From assembly GCA_959605275.1 (NCBI GenBank), contig CAUHFD010000037.1, positions 1-16,866 of the forward strand: 16,866 nt of DNA, written 5' to 3'. Each line of letters starts with the position of its first letter. Position 1 is the first letter of the stretch. This DNA comes from an uncultured Eubacteriales bacterium. Lineage in GTDB: Bacteria; Bacillota; Clostridia; Oscillospirales; Ruminococcaceae. The position numbers were made by a program, and so were the translations under genes. The notes under the pieces were generated by a model, which did not search any database, was not told the DNA's origin, and saw only the letters and a list, made by a program, of their open reading frames with translations. Shown piece by piece: positions 6,897-14,654 of the stretch.

Positions 6897-7493
6897 AGTG
6901 CCTCACGCACCTTTCCTTTCAATTTTTTGGTAATACTCTGTCGTCCTTCGCCATGTGCAAGGCTTTCCCTTGCTCGGACTACTATGACGACTCCGTTGCC
7001 ATACTGAATATTCAGACTCAAATAGTCATAGCCGTTAGGCGTTTCAGTTTAGGCAATCTCCGATTAGATAATTGAAAACAGCATTATATGATGTCGGAAT
7101 GGGTTTTCGTCTTTTTCCATTTACAATGGTTGGCTGTTATGGGTAAAAACACAAAATCGCGTCTATATGTCGCGTTTTGCCATAACATACAGCGAATACA
7201 ACTATCCTACGCTGTCGGCTCAAATATACCGCCTCAGACTGCCCTTCAAGCAGTTTAGCCTTATTCCTTATTCATATATTTCATCTCGTCATTCAGTCGT
7301 GGGCTGATAGTTACCCAACTTATGACTTTGCCGACATGCTACACTCCCCATAAGGTTTCCCCTCCGGATAAGTCGGCTGATGATAGGTTGGAATTGCTCC
7401 TCCCTTCTTTTTTACTTTGTCCTATCACCTTGCAATCGGTGGAATTTTCAATTATCCGCGTGCTTGGTTATACCAACGCACTTTCGGACGCAC
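6897..7493 (-). ncRNA. 5' ribozyme domains I-III/IV of the trbL intron
   Basis: These 597 bases upstream of the maturase start hold no protein gene. They share several blocks with 13676-14292, the equivalent part of the parB intron: plus-strand CCGTCCTTCGCCATGTG, CGGACTACTA(T/C)GACG, and CATTTCAGTTTAGG-AATC. This argues that the two introns belong to one structural class. A candidate EBS1 loop lies at 7162-7170. Confidence 0.8.
7162..7167 (-). other. Candidate EBS1 of the trbL intron
   Basis: On the minus strand TATAGA sits in the loop of a small hairpin (CGCG arms at 7158-7161 and 7171-7174). It is the exact complement of the last six bases of the 5' exon, TCTATA (7499-7494). Including the three bases 5' of it, ACATATAGA is complementary to nine exon bases across the splice junction (TCTATA then TGT). 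This is the position and behaviour expected of exon-binding site 1. Confidence 0.7.
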
Positions 7494-8037
7494 TATAGAT
7501 TTTGAAAAACCGCCCATATACGCTCATAATCATTATGAAAGACAGCACAGTTATAAACAAGCCGCCGATCAGCGTAACCGCCCACAGCGGAATTGATTCC
7601 CAAAAGCCGCAGTTTTAGATTGCGTCAATAATGCTCTTCGGCAGCGCGGTGGCGGAAAATTTCGATATTCCTGAAGCTGACATAATTTTTGAGATAATTC
7701 CTTGCACGATCAGCATTAGTTTCAGCAATAGTTCAAGTCCGTAAGTTATAACACCCTTTGCAAGAGCAAAACGTATAAACAGTTTTAGGGCGTGTTCGGG
7801 CTTTTTCACTTCCGTAAAGCTGCCGCAGGTTTTTACAACGCCTACAACAAAAAACAGGACGAGCAAAGCATATCCGATAGCCTGCAACGCCCCGTGAATA
7901 TTTAAGATAACCTTCCATATTGCTCCGCCCTTGAAGCTTTCGGGCGACTGCGTCAGCAATGTCCATATTTCCGCAAACTTCGAGTTCCAAGTGCCAAGCG
8001 CATTTTGCAAGTTTTGTACTACCCAGTTATCGGACAA
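7494..8037 (-). pseudogene. TrbL/VirB6-like conjugation protein, 5' exon with in-frame TAA
   Basis: This is the N-terminal 181 codons of the CD1112-type TrbL/VirB6-like channel protein of the ICE secretion system. TTG at 8037 is the start, with AAAGGA ten bases upstream. Residues 1-140 include a hydrophobic stretch ALQAIGYALLVLFFVVGVVK and another near LELLLKLMLIVQGIISKIM. A TAA at 7617-7615 then interrupts the frame where relatives probably have a Glu codon. Beyond it the reading continues in the same frame (NCGFWESIPLWAVTLIGGLF, then SFIMIMSVYGRFFKIY) up to the intron. The gene is therefore broken twice, by a nonsense codon and by the intron; only the intron can be spliced out. Confidence 0.85.
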
Positions 8038-8102
8038 GTTTCATCATTCCTTTCATAGATTTTTCGGGCGGTCCATAAAACCATGCTCCGTCCAGATTTT
8101 GC

Positions 8103-8456
8103 TCAACCCGTAATAAGATTAAGGATTTCTTTTGCAAAGGTAATGACTATACCGCCCGCAACCGTCAAGAAGCCGTTAGCTCTCTGCGACGGATCGTGGG
8201 ATTTAAGCGAAAGCCCTACCTGTACGATACCGAAGCCTAGCATAATAATCCCGATTGCACGGATAAGTCCGAAAATAAAGTCAGACAGATTGTTGACTAC
8301 GGTAAGCGGATCTTCACCGGCGGCAAACGTCGTCACAGACATGGCGAACACCATTGCCAATGCAAGGATAACGGTGCAGTAGATTGTAAATTCCTTTCTT
8401 CTCTTGCCGGTTATTGGGAGCTTAACGGTGTTCTTTTTGAGAACTGTTTTCTTCAT
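8103..8456 (-). CDS. Maff2-family small membrane protein of the ICE
   Basis: This is a 117-residue Maff2-type protein, found in clostridial Tn1549-like elements between virD4 and trbL. It has a basic N-terminus, a hydrophobic signal-like segment (about residues 24-47, ending TTFAAGED), a second membrane segment (FIFGLIRAIGIIMLGFGIVQ) and a third (GFLTVAGGIVITFAKEILNL). By size, position and topology it may be a VirB2/pilin-like or channel subunit, but the function is not established. The ATG at 8456 has GGAGG nine bases upstream and overlaps the virD4 3' end by 35 bases, so the two were translationally coupled. It appears intact. Confidence 0.83.
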   Translation of the reverse strand: MKKTVLKKNTVKLPITGKRRKEFTIYCTVILALAMVFAMSVTTFAAGEDPLTVVNNLSDFIFGLIRAIGIIMLGFGIVQVGLSLKSHDPSQRANGFLTVAGGIVITFAKEILNLITG

Positions 8457-9060
8457 GGTTCTTTTCCTCCAATTCTTCTTTTTTTAAGATTTCTTCGATT
8501 TCTTCTTCGGTCAGGATAGCGAAGTCACCGACCTCATCTGTCAGCTCAAACGGATCAAGCTTCAGAACCTCGCTGTCAAACTGTACGCTGCCGATACTGT
8601 AATTTGGCCGTGTATGGTCGTAAGGTTCAGCTCCGCCGTCTGCCGACAACTTAATATTCGGGTGTTTCAAAATATCGTATTTCAGATCCATAATCGGTCG
8701 TTCACCTCGGATAAAAAACAACGCATATTTGTTATCGAGCATACGCACCTCATCAGGCGTCATAAGCTCACGGCCGGTTATCTGCCAGTTGGTAGAATAG
8801 TTACCGTTACGCCCCTTTGACTGACCGTAGGTATTCATATCAATGGTTTCTTTGCCGAGTAATTTTGAGACATATTCGTGGGTGGACTGTTCGTTACCGC
8901 CGAGATATAGGAACTCATCGCAGTTGCCCACAATAGATTCCCATTCCTTTTCAAACAGCTTTTTAAGCTGCGCCAAGTTCTGAATAATGATCGACACGGA
9001 TATTTCACGGCTTCGCATTGTGGAAAGTAGTTTATCAAACTCATCCGGCAATGCTACATT
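8422..9060 (-). pseudogene. VirD4/TcpA-type coupling protein, C-terminal fragment
   Basis: This is the last 212 residues or so of the ICE coupling protein, the ATPase that feeds the relaxase-DNA complex to the secretion channel. Family sequence begins at NVALPDEFDKLLSTMRSREI, just after where the Walker B motif LLDEFA should be, and includes SIIIQNLAQLKKLFEKEWES, NCDEFLYLGGNE and the acidic C-terminus. The first two thirds, with the membrane segments and the Walker A and B motifs, are missing. Upstream, 5-15 codons of unrelated sequence lead to a TGA. The fragment could be translated from TTG 9051, but it cannot be functional as an ATPase. Confidence 0.88.
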
Positions 9061-9143
9061 AGTGACATACGCATAAAGATGACATCACCGCAAAAGAAAA
9101 GTGTCACTCACAGAAAGTGACACTTTACCGGCTGAAAAGGGAA
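9061..9143 (-). other. Deletion junction between the serine recombinase unit and virD4
   Basis: These 83 bases hold the recombinase terminator and then about 35 bases (9061-9095) not assignable to either neighbour. In the intact ICE order, the rest of virD4 and several other genes including the relaxase would lie here. The join is therefore the edge of a large deletion or an insertion-with-deletion. Confidence 0.6.
9091..9126 (-). terminator. Intrinsic terminator of the serine recombinase
   Basis: On the minus strand AAAGTGTCACT (9126-9116), loop TTCTGTG, AGTGACACTTT (9108-9098), followed by TCTTTTG. The stem is 11 perfect base pairs, located 18 bases after the recombinase stop codon. Confidence 0.85.
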
Positions 9144-10895
9144 TTATGCTGAAGCGGCTTCATCACTCTGCATTTCTTCCTTAACGGCAGCAATTCTCTT
9201 TTCCATCTTTGCGTTCTCACGTTTCTTTGCGGCAGTCAGCACCTCGCCGGATTTGTAGTAGGTGGTAGAACCGTAGTCCACCAGCTTTACCACGCCGATA
9301 TAACGGTAATAAACATCAATCTGCTGTCGCATAATGCCGTCAACGGCTCTCGGCTCATACACCACTATTTTTTCCACCAGCATATTGAGGATTTCAGGCG
9401 TCAGTTCGGAAATGTCTCCGTTGCGTTCCCAAAGGTCTGCAAACTGCTCTGCATCACTGTGGATTTCACACACAGCGGCGGTTTCGCTTTCCAGCTTTCC
9501 TTTTTCGGCAAGTATGCTTTCCTGTTCCTGCTGATATTTACTGAGCAGACGGACAAAGTTAGTTTCATTGATTTTCCCCGAAATATTGTCCTCATACAGC
9601 TTGTCCACAAGGCGGTTGACCTCCTCCAAACGCTTGCAGACTCGCTTGTACTGTGCGTCTTTCATGTTCAGAGCCTTACCCTCGTTCTTTGTCTTGTTCT
9701 TTATCAGCAGGTCAATCAGCTTCGCCTTGTCCTTTTTAACGGAAGAAAACAATTCCTGTATATCGGCAAGCATTGCCGCCGTTAAGTCCTCCTCAAAAAT
9801 TTTGTGTTGGGTGCATTTATGACTGCCGTAGGTAGCATAAGTTCCGCAGACATAAATCATATGGGCACTGTTGGAGCCGTATTTTCTGCGGCTCAGTGCC
9901 TTTCCGCAGTCAGCGCATTTGAGAAGTCCGGAAAAGATATTCAAATCGTCTTTCAGCGTTTTCTTGTATTCTCTGCGCTTAACGGCAATCAGCTCATTTG
10001 CCCTTTCCCAAGTCTCTCGTGATACAATAGGCTCATGGGTATTTTCTACCGTTATCCAGTCAGATTCATCTGTCTTGAAGTGTTTTTTTGTCTTGAAAAC
10101 CGTATCGGATTTGCAGAGAACACAGTCGCCGCAGTACACACGGTTTCGAATCAAAAGACGAAGCGTATCGGGTCTCCAGATATACTTGGATTCTTCATCG
10201 GGAAACATATGGGATTTGTCCTCAATGCCCCTGATGTGCATATACCAGGAAGGCACCGGCACTTTGGTTTCCCTCAGGTAATCACGGATATGGTGATTGC
10301 CCCAGCCCTTCAACACAAGGTTGTAAATCTTGACCACCACCGGTGCGGTTTCCGGGTCAGGGATAAGATGATTGTGATCGTCCGGGTATTTTAGATACCC
10401 AAACGGCGCAGTTTTGGAATGATACTTTCCGTCTTTAGCTCTGGAACGGAAGGCGGCTTTTATTTTCCTTGAAGTATCACGGCTGTAAAACTCGTTGATT
10501 ACATTTTTCAGTGCCGCATAGTCGGTGCTTTGACTGTTCAGGGTATCAATTCCGTCGTTTAATGCGATAAAACGCACCTTTTTAGACGGAAAATACAATT
10601 CCTGATACTGCCCGACAACAATATGGTCACGACCGAAACGGCTTAAATCCTTAACAACGACCACACCGATTTTACCGGTCGCAACATCATCAATCATTCG
10701 CTGAAAGTCCGGTCTGTCAAAGTTCAAACCCGAATACCCGTCATCCACATAAATCTCGTAGGGTATCAGTCCGTTCTCCTGTGCATAGCGCACAAGCATG
10801 GATTTTTGCGTTTCAATGGACAGGCTCTCACCCTGTCTTTCATCGTCTTTGGAAAGCCTGCAATAAAGTGCTGTCTTCTTAAGCTGCTGTGTCAT
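9144..10895 (-). CDS. Large serine recombinase (resolvase/invertase superfamily)
   Basis: This 583-residue site-specific DNA recombinase forms a covalent phosphoserine link to DNA. The N-terminal catalytic domain (about 1-150) has the nucleophile Ser15 in YCRLSKDD, the DDGYSGLNFDRPDFQRM segment and DLSRFGRDH. The Recombinase domain follows (about 165-300; APFGYLKYPDD, then RLLIRNRVYCGD). Next come the zinc ribbon (about 325-370, CADCGKALSRRKYG and CGTYATYGSHKCTQH) and a coiled-coil region (about 390-490). The length fits the large serine integrases of clostridial transposons. ATG 10895 has AGGAGG eight bases upstream and overlaps the small upstream gene by 17 bases. It is intact and could be the integrase of a separate inserted unit or an accessory recombinase of the ICE. 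Confidence 0.93.
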   Translation of the reverse strand: MTQQLKKTALYCRLSKDDERQGESLSIETQKSMLVRYAQENGLIPYEIYVDDGYSGLNFDRPDFQRMIDDVATGKIGVVVVKDLSRFGRDHIVVGQYQELYFPSKKVRFIALNDGIDTLNSQSTDYAALKNVINEFYSRDTSRKIKAAFRSRAKDGKYHSKTAPFGYLKYPDDHNHLIPDPETAPVVVKIYNLVLKGWGNHHIRDYLRETKVPVPSWYMHIRGIEDKSHMFPDEESKYIWRPDTLRLLIRNRVYCGDCVLCKSDTVFKTKKHFKTDESDWITVENTHEPIVSRETWERANELIAVKRREYKKTLKDDLNIFSGLLKCADCGKALSRRKYGSNSAHMIYVCGTYATYGSHKCTQHKIFEEDLTAAMLADIQELFSSVKKDKAKLIDLLIKNKTKNEGKALNMKDAQYKRVCKRLEEVNRLVDKLYEDNISGKINETNFVRLLSKYQQEQESILAEKGKLESETAAVCEIHSDAEQFADLWERNGDISELTPEILNMLVEKIVVYEPRAVDGIMRQQIDVYYRYIGVVKLVDYGSTTYYKSGEVLTAAKKRENAKMEKRIAAVKEEMQSDEAASA

Positions 10896-11097
10896 CTTCT
10901 TTTCCTCCTGAAATCATCTTTATACTGTCATTGTAGTGCTGTTTTTTGCGGTTTGCGAATGTGCCGTCTGATGACTTCGCTGTGCTTTTGCTCTGAAAAA
11001 GCCAGCCGTAAACCTCCGCCGCAAGCTCCTCAAGCGGCTTTTCACCAACGGGAACTCGCTGAATATCTATCACAGGTCTGTTGCTGTTTCTGTTCAT
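10879..11097 (-). CDS. Small hypothetical protein upstream of the serine recombinase
   Basis: A 72-residue protein, MNRNSNRPVIDIQRVPVGEK and onward, polar with a basic C-terminal half (ANRKKQHYNDSIKMI). I do not recognise a family. Two things support it as a gene: an excellent AAGGAGG ribosome site seven bases before its ATG, and a 17-base overlap with the recombinase start, suggesting translational coupling. Small genes paired with clostridial large serine recombinases are common; a role as recombination directionality or regulatory partner is only inference. Confidence 0.72.
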   Translation of the reverse strand: MNRNSNRPVIDIQRVPVGEKPLEELAAEVYGWLFQSKSTAKSSDGTFANRKKQHYNDSIKMISGGKEDDTAA

Positions 11098-11126
11098 CTT
11101 AAAACCTCCTTTATAATAATCAGCCG

Positions 11127-11690
11127 TTATCGGCTGTCTCTGTTTCTCTGTCTTTTCAGGTAAAGCGCATAGTGTTCCAATGCCTTTACGATATAATCTT
11201 CCATCTGCTTGTAGGTGGTGTTCGGCTTGAAATACTGCCGTACTCTGTCGGTCGGTATCTTTAAAACCTCCACCTGATTGCCCTTGACCTCGGTCATAAT
11301 CTCGAATATCTTATCCATTGTCAGCAATCCGTCATTACTCAGTTTTCGCATTCTGACCGACTGAGAAAGAGAGGGGGTGCAGTCCTCGCTTTCTATGGTT
11401 TCGATTAAGTTCCTTTGTTCTTCGGGCATTAAATAGGAAAGCTCCACCGCAGGAGTCAGGGCAATGCGCCCCTCGTCCACCAAGTCAAGCAAAGGTTTTT
11501 CCAAATAAGTCAGTCGGATATATCTCTGCACCTGTGTTTTACTGTCCGAAGAAGAATCGGCAAGCACCTGAACGGAGGTTAACTTCTGACCAACTTGGTC
11601 AGAAGTCCGCCCCTGATGTTTCATTGCCTCCAGCTTCATCTTGTAGGCAAATCCTTTTTCGGAGGGTAACAGCCCCTCACGATGAAGATT
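11127..11690 (-). pseudogene. parB: ParB-family protein, 3' exon
   Basis: This is the C-terminal 187 codons of the ICE ParB-like protein. It reads NLHREGLLPSEKGFAYKMKL, the start of the central helix-turn-helix region, then QVQRYIRLTYLEKPLLDLVD, and a C-terminal domain ending LKRQRNRDSR and TAA. The join to 14293 across the intron restores VDS-NLHRE. The 5' and 3' exons total 926 bases, one short of a multiple of three, consistent with the single-base loss in the 5' exon. CAGCCG-TTAT-CGGCTG (11121-11136) forms a small hairpin over the stop codon. Confidence 0.85.
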
Positions 11691-11751
11691 GTAGGCTAAG
11701 ACCATAGCGCCTTGCCGTGTTACCACGGCAGGTTTCCATGGCCTCGCCCCG

Positions 11752-11785
11752 AAACCGTACGTACACCTCTCGGTGTATACGGCTT
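11752..11785 (-). ncRNA. Group II intron domain V (parB intron)
   Basis: On the minus strand AGCCGTATACACCGAGAGGT continues into GTACGTACGGTTTC. This is the 34-base catalytic hairpin with the AGC triad and a GAGA loop. Domain VI occupies about 11691-11745. Confidence 0.83.
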
Positions 11786-11803
11786 CCCATCTATTATAGT
11801 CTT

Positions 11804-13618
11804 TCAGTTATTTGTGATTTTGGAAAAACAGTCCGGGCAGACTGCAAGCGTTTTCCGACGCTTCGCCAACATGATTTTGTTCCAGGCAGTATCCGGCTCA
11901 ATTGATTTGAGGGTCTTGATATGGTGCATACGAATATCGTCCGTATTGCATCCGCAAAGCTCGCAAATCCCTCGCTTGATTCTGGTGCGCAAATAATTGG
12001 AGTTGTCGTATTTTACGTAGGGCGGCAGCAAGTCGGGATCAAATCCAGAAAGATAGGACTTCCGTTTGAAGCCATCGTGGTAAAATTCACAGAGCTTTGG
12101 GCCTGATTTGGTTGCGTAAGGAACGCAGAACAGTCCGTTTATCCGGTATTTTCGTTGGATTTTCTGGACGCTCTTGTGATATTTCAGCCCAAAAGTCTTG
12201 TACATACTGTATTCCAGAATGAAAGCGAAGTTTTTGATGACGGTGGCGTTGTTGGCGATGGAATAATAATTGTACATTCCCCTGATTTCGGCATTAACTG
12301 TGGAGACTATTTCCACATCTGTTATGTGAACCATGCTGCCTCTGTGGGCGGAGTCCCAAACTTCATTTTCATCGGCATCATACCGTATTTTCAGCGCACC
12401 GTAATCCATGAGCTTCTTTTGCCACTTATCTCTGGGGGCATACAGCTTAATGACTCCTGTATGCGTCTTTCTCAGTTGATGCTTTTTATCGTACATCAGT
12501 GCCGAGTGACGGGATGTGGTAATGTCATAGCCCAGGAAACGAGCCTTATCCTTACTGTGCGTGATTTTGGTCTTGGTGTCGGACATTTCCAGATGGAGGG
12601 AGGATTCCAGAAAAACACGGAATTTCTCCTTAATTTCTTCAGCATCTGTCTGGGAACCAATGATCCCGACGATGAAATCGTCTGCATACCGACAATAGAC
12701 TAACCGCTTATAATTATGGTTACAGGCTTCTTTACTGGGAACACTGTGCAGCTTGGCAACGGCTTGCTTTTGCAGCTTGAGTGCTGCTTTTCGTTCCTCT
12801 TCTGTCCAGTTGTCCCAGTATTTGCGATTCCGATTGCGGATATAGAACAGCTTGCTTGCGGCCCTGCCATATTCCGTGCTTCCTTTATCGCTGCCGGTGT
12901 CGAAGCTGCTTTTCAGGTTTTCGGCAAAATCATCCAACTTGGACAAATAGATGTTTGCCAGAACCGAGCTCACGCCTGAACCCTGGGGTGTCCCGGAGTA
13001 GGTACAGTTATATACCCATTGCTCCATGTACCCTGCTTTCAGCATTTTCCACATAAGCGCGATAAAGTTCTCGTCCTCGATTCGCTCCCGAAGGATGTCC
13101 ACCAAAACATGGTGGTCAAAGCTGTCGAAGCAGGCATGGATATCACCCTCTACAAACCATGTCACACCTGTGAACTGGGTCTGTATCTGCTGGAGTGCAG
13201 TATGGCAGCTTCTTTTAGGGCGAAATCCATGTGAAGATTTGGAGAAAGTGGGTTCATAGATGCTCTCCAGAATCATTCTGGTGACCTCCTGTACCAACTT
13301 GTCCTCCGTTGACGGGATACCCAGCGGACGTTTTTTCGTGCTGTTTTTCTTTTCGATATACACACGCCGTGCCGGATTCGGTTGATAGCTGAAATCCTTT
13401 AGACTGTCGATGAGAGCGTTGATTCTCTTTTCGCTCATGCCGTCCAGACTTTTGCCATCTACGCCGGGTGTCATACTTCCCTGTGATTTGCTGATATTTT
13501 TGTACGCAAGGAAGTAGAACTCTGGGTTATACAGATTTCTGTACAACCGTTTGAATTTGTACTGCTTGTTTTTGGCTTGTTCTGAAAGACTTTTCAATAC
13601 TTTTACCGGTTCTCTCAA
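11804..13618 (-). CDS. ltrA: Group II intron reverse transcriptase/maturase with HNH endonuclease
   Basis: This protein has 604 residues from TTG 13618. Domains: reverse transcriptase with EGDIHACFDSFDHH and catalytic YADD at 311-314; X domain with NAEIRGMYNYYSIANN; and a C-terminal HNH-type domain (CELCG, IRMHHIKTL, CPDC). The TTG is chosen because it aligns with the ATG of the trbL intron protein (LREPVKVLKSL beside MRNPINVLESL) and follows AGGAAGG. An ATG four codons earlier (13630) directly abuts that ribosome site, and an upstream ATG at 13675 is less likely. One oddity is RT motif 4, which reads GTPQGSGVSSVLANIY where the sibling has GTPQGSIISPILANIY. The usually conserved Pro after Ser is replaced, which may affect activity. 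Confidence 0.92.
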   Translation of the reverse strand: MREPVKVLKSLSEQAKNKQYKFKRLYRNLYNPEFYFLAYKNISKSQGSMTPGVDGKSLDGMSEKRINALIDSLKDFSYQPNPARRVYIEKKNSTKKRPLGIPSTEDKLVQEVTRMILESIYEPTFSKSSHGFRPKRSCHTALQQIQTQFTGVTWFVEGDIHACFDSFDHHVLVDILRERIEDENFIALMWKMLKAGYMEQWVYNCTYSGTPQGSGVSSVLANIYLSKLDDFAENLKSSFDTGSDKGSTEYGRAASKLFYIRNRNRKYWDNWTEEERKAALKLQKQAVAKLHSVPSKEACNHNYKRLVYCRYADDFIVGIIGSQTDAEEIKEKFRVFLESSLHLEMSDTKTKITHSKDKARFLGYDITTSRHSALMYDKKHQLRKTHTGVIKLYAPRDKWQKKLMDYGALKIRYDADENEVWDSAHRGSMVHITDVEIVSTVNAEIRGMYNYYSIANNATVIKNFAFILEYSMYKTFGLKYHKSVQKIQRKYRINGLFCVPYATKSGPKLCEFYHDGFKRKSYLSGFDPDLLPPYVKYDNSNYLRTRIKRGICELCGCNTDDIRMHHIKTLKSIEPDTAWNKIMLAKRRKTLAVCPDCFSKITNN

Positions 13619-13675
13619 TGTCTCACACATCCTTCCTGTTTCAGTATTGAAGAATAGACTGCCGTCCTTCGCCAT

Positions 13676-14292
13676 GTGGGCGTGATTATTCGCTTCCGGT
13701 TTTACGGCGATCCCTGTCTATCCAGGGTCCTCGGACTACTACGACGGCTCCGTTACCATGCTGAATTTTCAGCGTCATCTCTCTCGCTTTTTACACTTGA
13801 GATTTATCCCCTTTCGGCATTACGCATAGCCAAAACTGGCATTTCAGTTTAGGTAATCCCCGTTTAGGTCATTACGATGAGTTGTACTGTTTTCGGTATG
13901 GGAATTTCGCCATTTTCCGCTTCCTGCGGACAGCTTGTGCAGGTTATTGCGCAGATTGCAGACAGCAAAATACAATCTGCCAACACACTGCCGTATCATT
14001 TTCCATTTCGGCAGGGAGATGGTTAGCTCCAGCTTCTGGCTTTCCTTTAAGCAGTATAGCCTTCATCCTTATACAGTACCTTTCGCCTCGGCACTCAGTC
14101 GCAGCTTGGAAACTTCACTGACTTGTGCCTTTACAAACGTGCTGTTGTCCCCGTTGTGTTTCCACGCGAGGTTAGTTGTTGGCGATGAGATGTGCATTTG
14201 CACGGCATAACTTTTCTCATTGCTTTCTCAGGGCAATATCAATAATGACCCACGCCACTCAGGTGCCCAACCTGTGTGACTTACGGGCGCAC
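13676..14292 (-). ncRNA. 5' ribozyme domains I-III/IV of the parB intron
   Basis: This 617-base stretch has no protein gene. It shares conserved blocks with 6897-7493 (plus strand: CCGTCCTTCGCCATGTG, CGGACTACTACGACGGCTCC, CATTTCAGTTTAGGTAATC). I did not find a clear EBS1 for the last exon bases GATTCA. Confidence 0.78.
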
Positions 14293-14654
14293 TGAATCAA
14301 CCATTAAAATAATGGCTTCATCACGGCTAACCTCAACAACCTCGCAACGCAAGGTTTCAAGTCCGAGCCGTTCGGAGGCGTGCTTTCTTCGGTGTCCCGA
14401 AATCATCTCATATCTGCCGTCGTCCTTTTTCCGCACCATTGCCGGAGTGATAACGCCCCGTTCGTTGATGCTTCCATAAGGTTTTGCATATCCTCATCAT
14501 CAAGAACACGGTAAGGGTGGTCGGGGAAATCATCAATTTCTGACAGCGGAATATCAAAGATTTTTGGGAGCTTGTTTTCGGCTCGCTCCTTGTCGTTCAT
14601 AAACAGCTCATCGAGAGCCGTCATCCCTAAATCGAGCTTTTTCACGCGCGGCAA
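14293..14654 (-). pseudogene. parB: ParB-family protein, 5' exon with one-base deletion
   Basis: This is the N-terminal 121 residues of a ParB-like protein that pairs with ParA in segregation or maintenance of the element. The TTG start at 14654 has AAGGAGG nine bases upstream and overlaps parA by 47 bases. The ParB nuclease-like domain shows IPLSEIDDFPDHPYRVLDDE, then RYEMISGHRRKHASERLG (the GxRR box) and DEAIILMVDS. After NLMEA the frame shifts. Reading GAAAGC instead of GAAGC near 14476 restores the family sequence ESINERGVITPAMVRKKDDG, so a single A has been lost. Unless it is a sequencing error, ParB is truncated at about 83 residues even if the intron splices. Confidence 0.87.

Larger units (their letters stand above)
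4961..7493 (-). mobile_element. Complete group II intron in trbL (2,533 bases)
   Basis: The intron begins GTGCGTCCG at 7493 and ends CCCTAC at 4961, matching the GUGYG...AY group II ends. Excision restores the trbL frame exactly. Domain V lies at about 5022-5054 (minus strand: AGCCGGATACGCCGAGAGGT then GTACGTCCGGTT, with the AGC triad). Domain VI follows, with the likely branch-point A seven bases from the 3' end. The reverse transcriptase ORF is in domain IV. All parts needed for splicing and retrohoming look present. Confidence 0.9.
11691..14292 (-). mobile_element. Complete group II intron in parB (2,602 bases)
   Basis: The intron starts GTGCGCCCG at 14292 and ends GCCTAC at 11691, the conserved group II termini. 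Removing it rejoins parB codons as GTT GAT TCA AAT CTT. Domain V is at about 11752-11785, followed by domain VI with the likely branch A seven bases from the end. The 5' domains occupy 13676-14292, and a full-length reverse transcriptase lies in domain IV. It is of the same class as the trbL intron but well diverged in sequence, so the two look like separate arrivals rather than a recent duplication. Confidence 0.9.

Noticed and set aside
1747..7617. Stop-codon reassignment, suggested by in-frame TAG (virB4/RT) and TAA (trbL)
   Set aside because: Other genes here end normally at TAA, TAG or TGA, and both stops sit in genes with further damage, so decay is the simpler reading.
9871..10281. Plus-strand open frame of 136 codons, and others antisense to the recombinase
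   Set aside because: They lie opposite the zinc-ribbon and recombinase domain of the serine recombinase and show no family features.
11127..11726. An independent 199-residue gene starting MVTRQGAMVLAYNLHREG
   Set aside because: The first dozen residues are translated intron domain VI; the rest is the parB 3' exon, as shown by the exact exon join.
12155..12703. Plus-strand open frame of 182 codons
   Set aside because: It is antisense to the parB intron reverse transcriptase, whose domains and catalytic residues are clear; the antisense frame has no recognisable motif.
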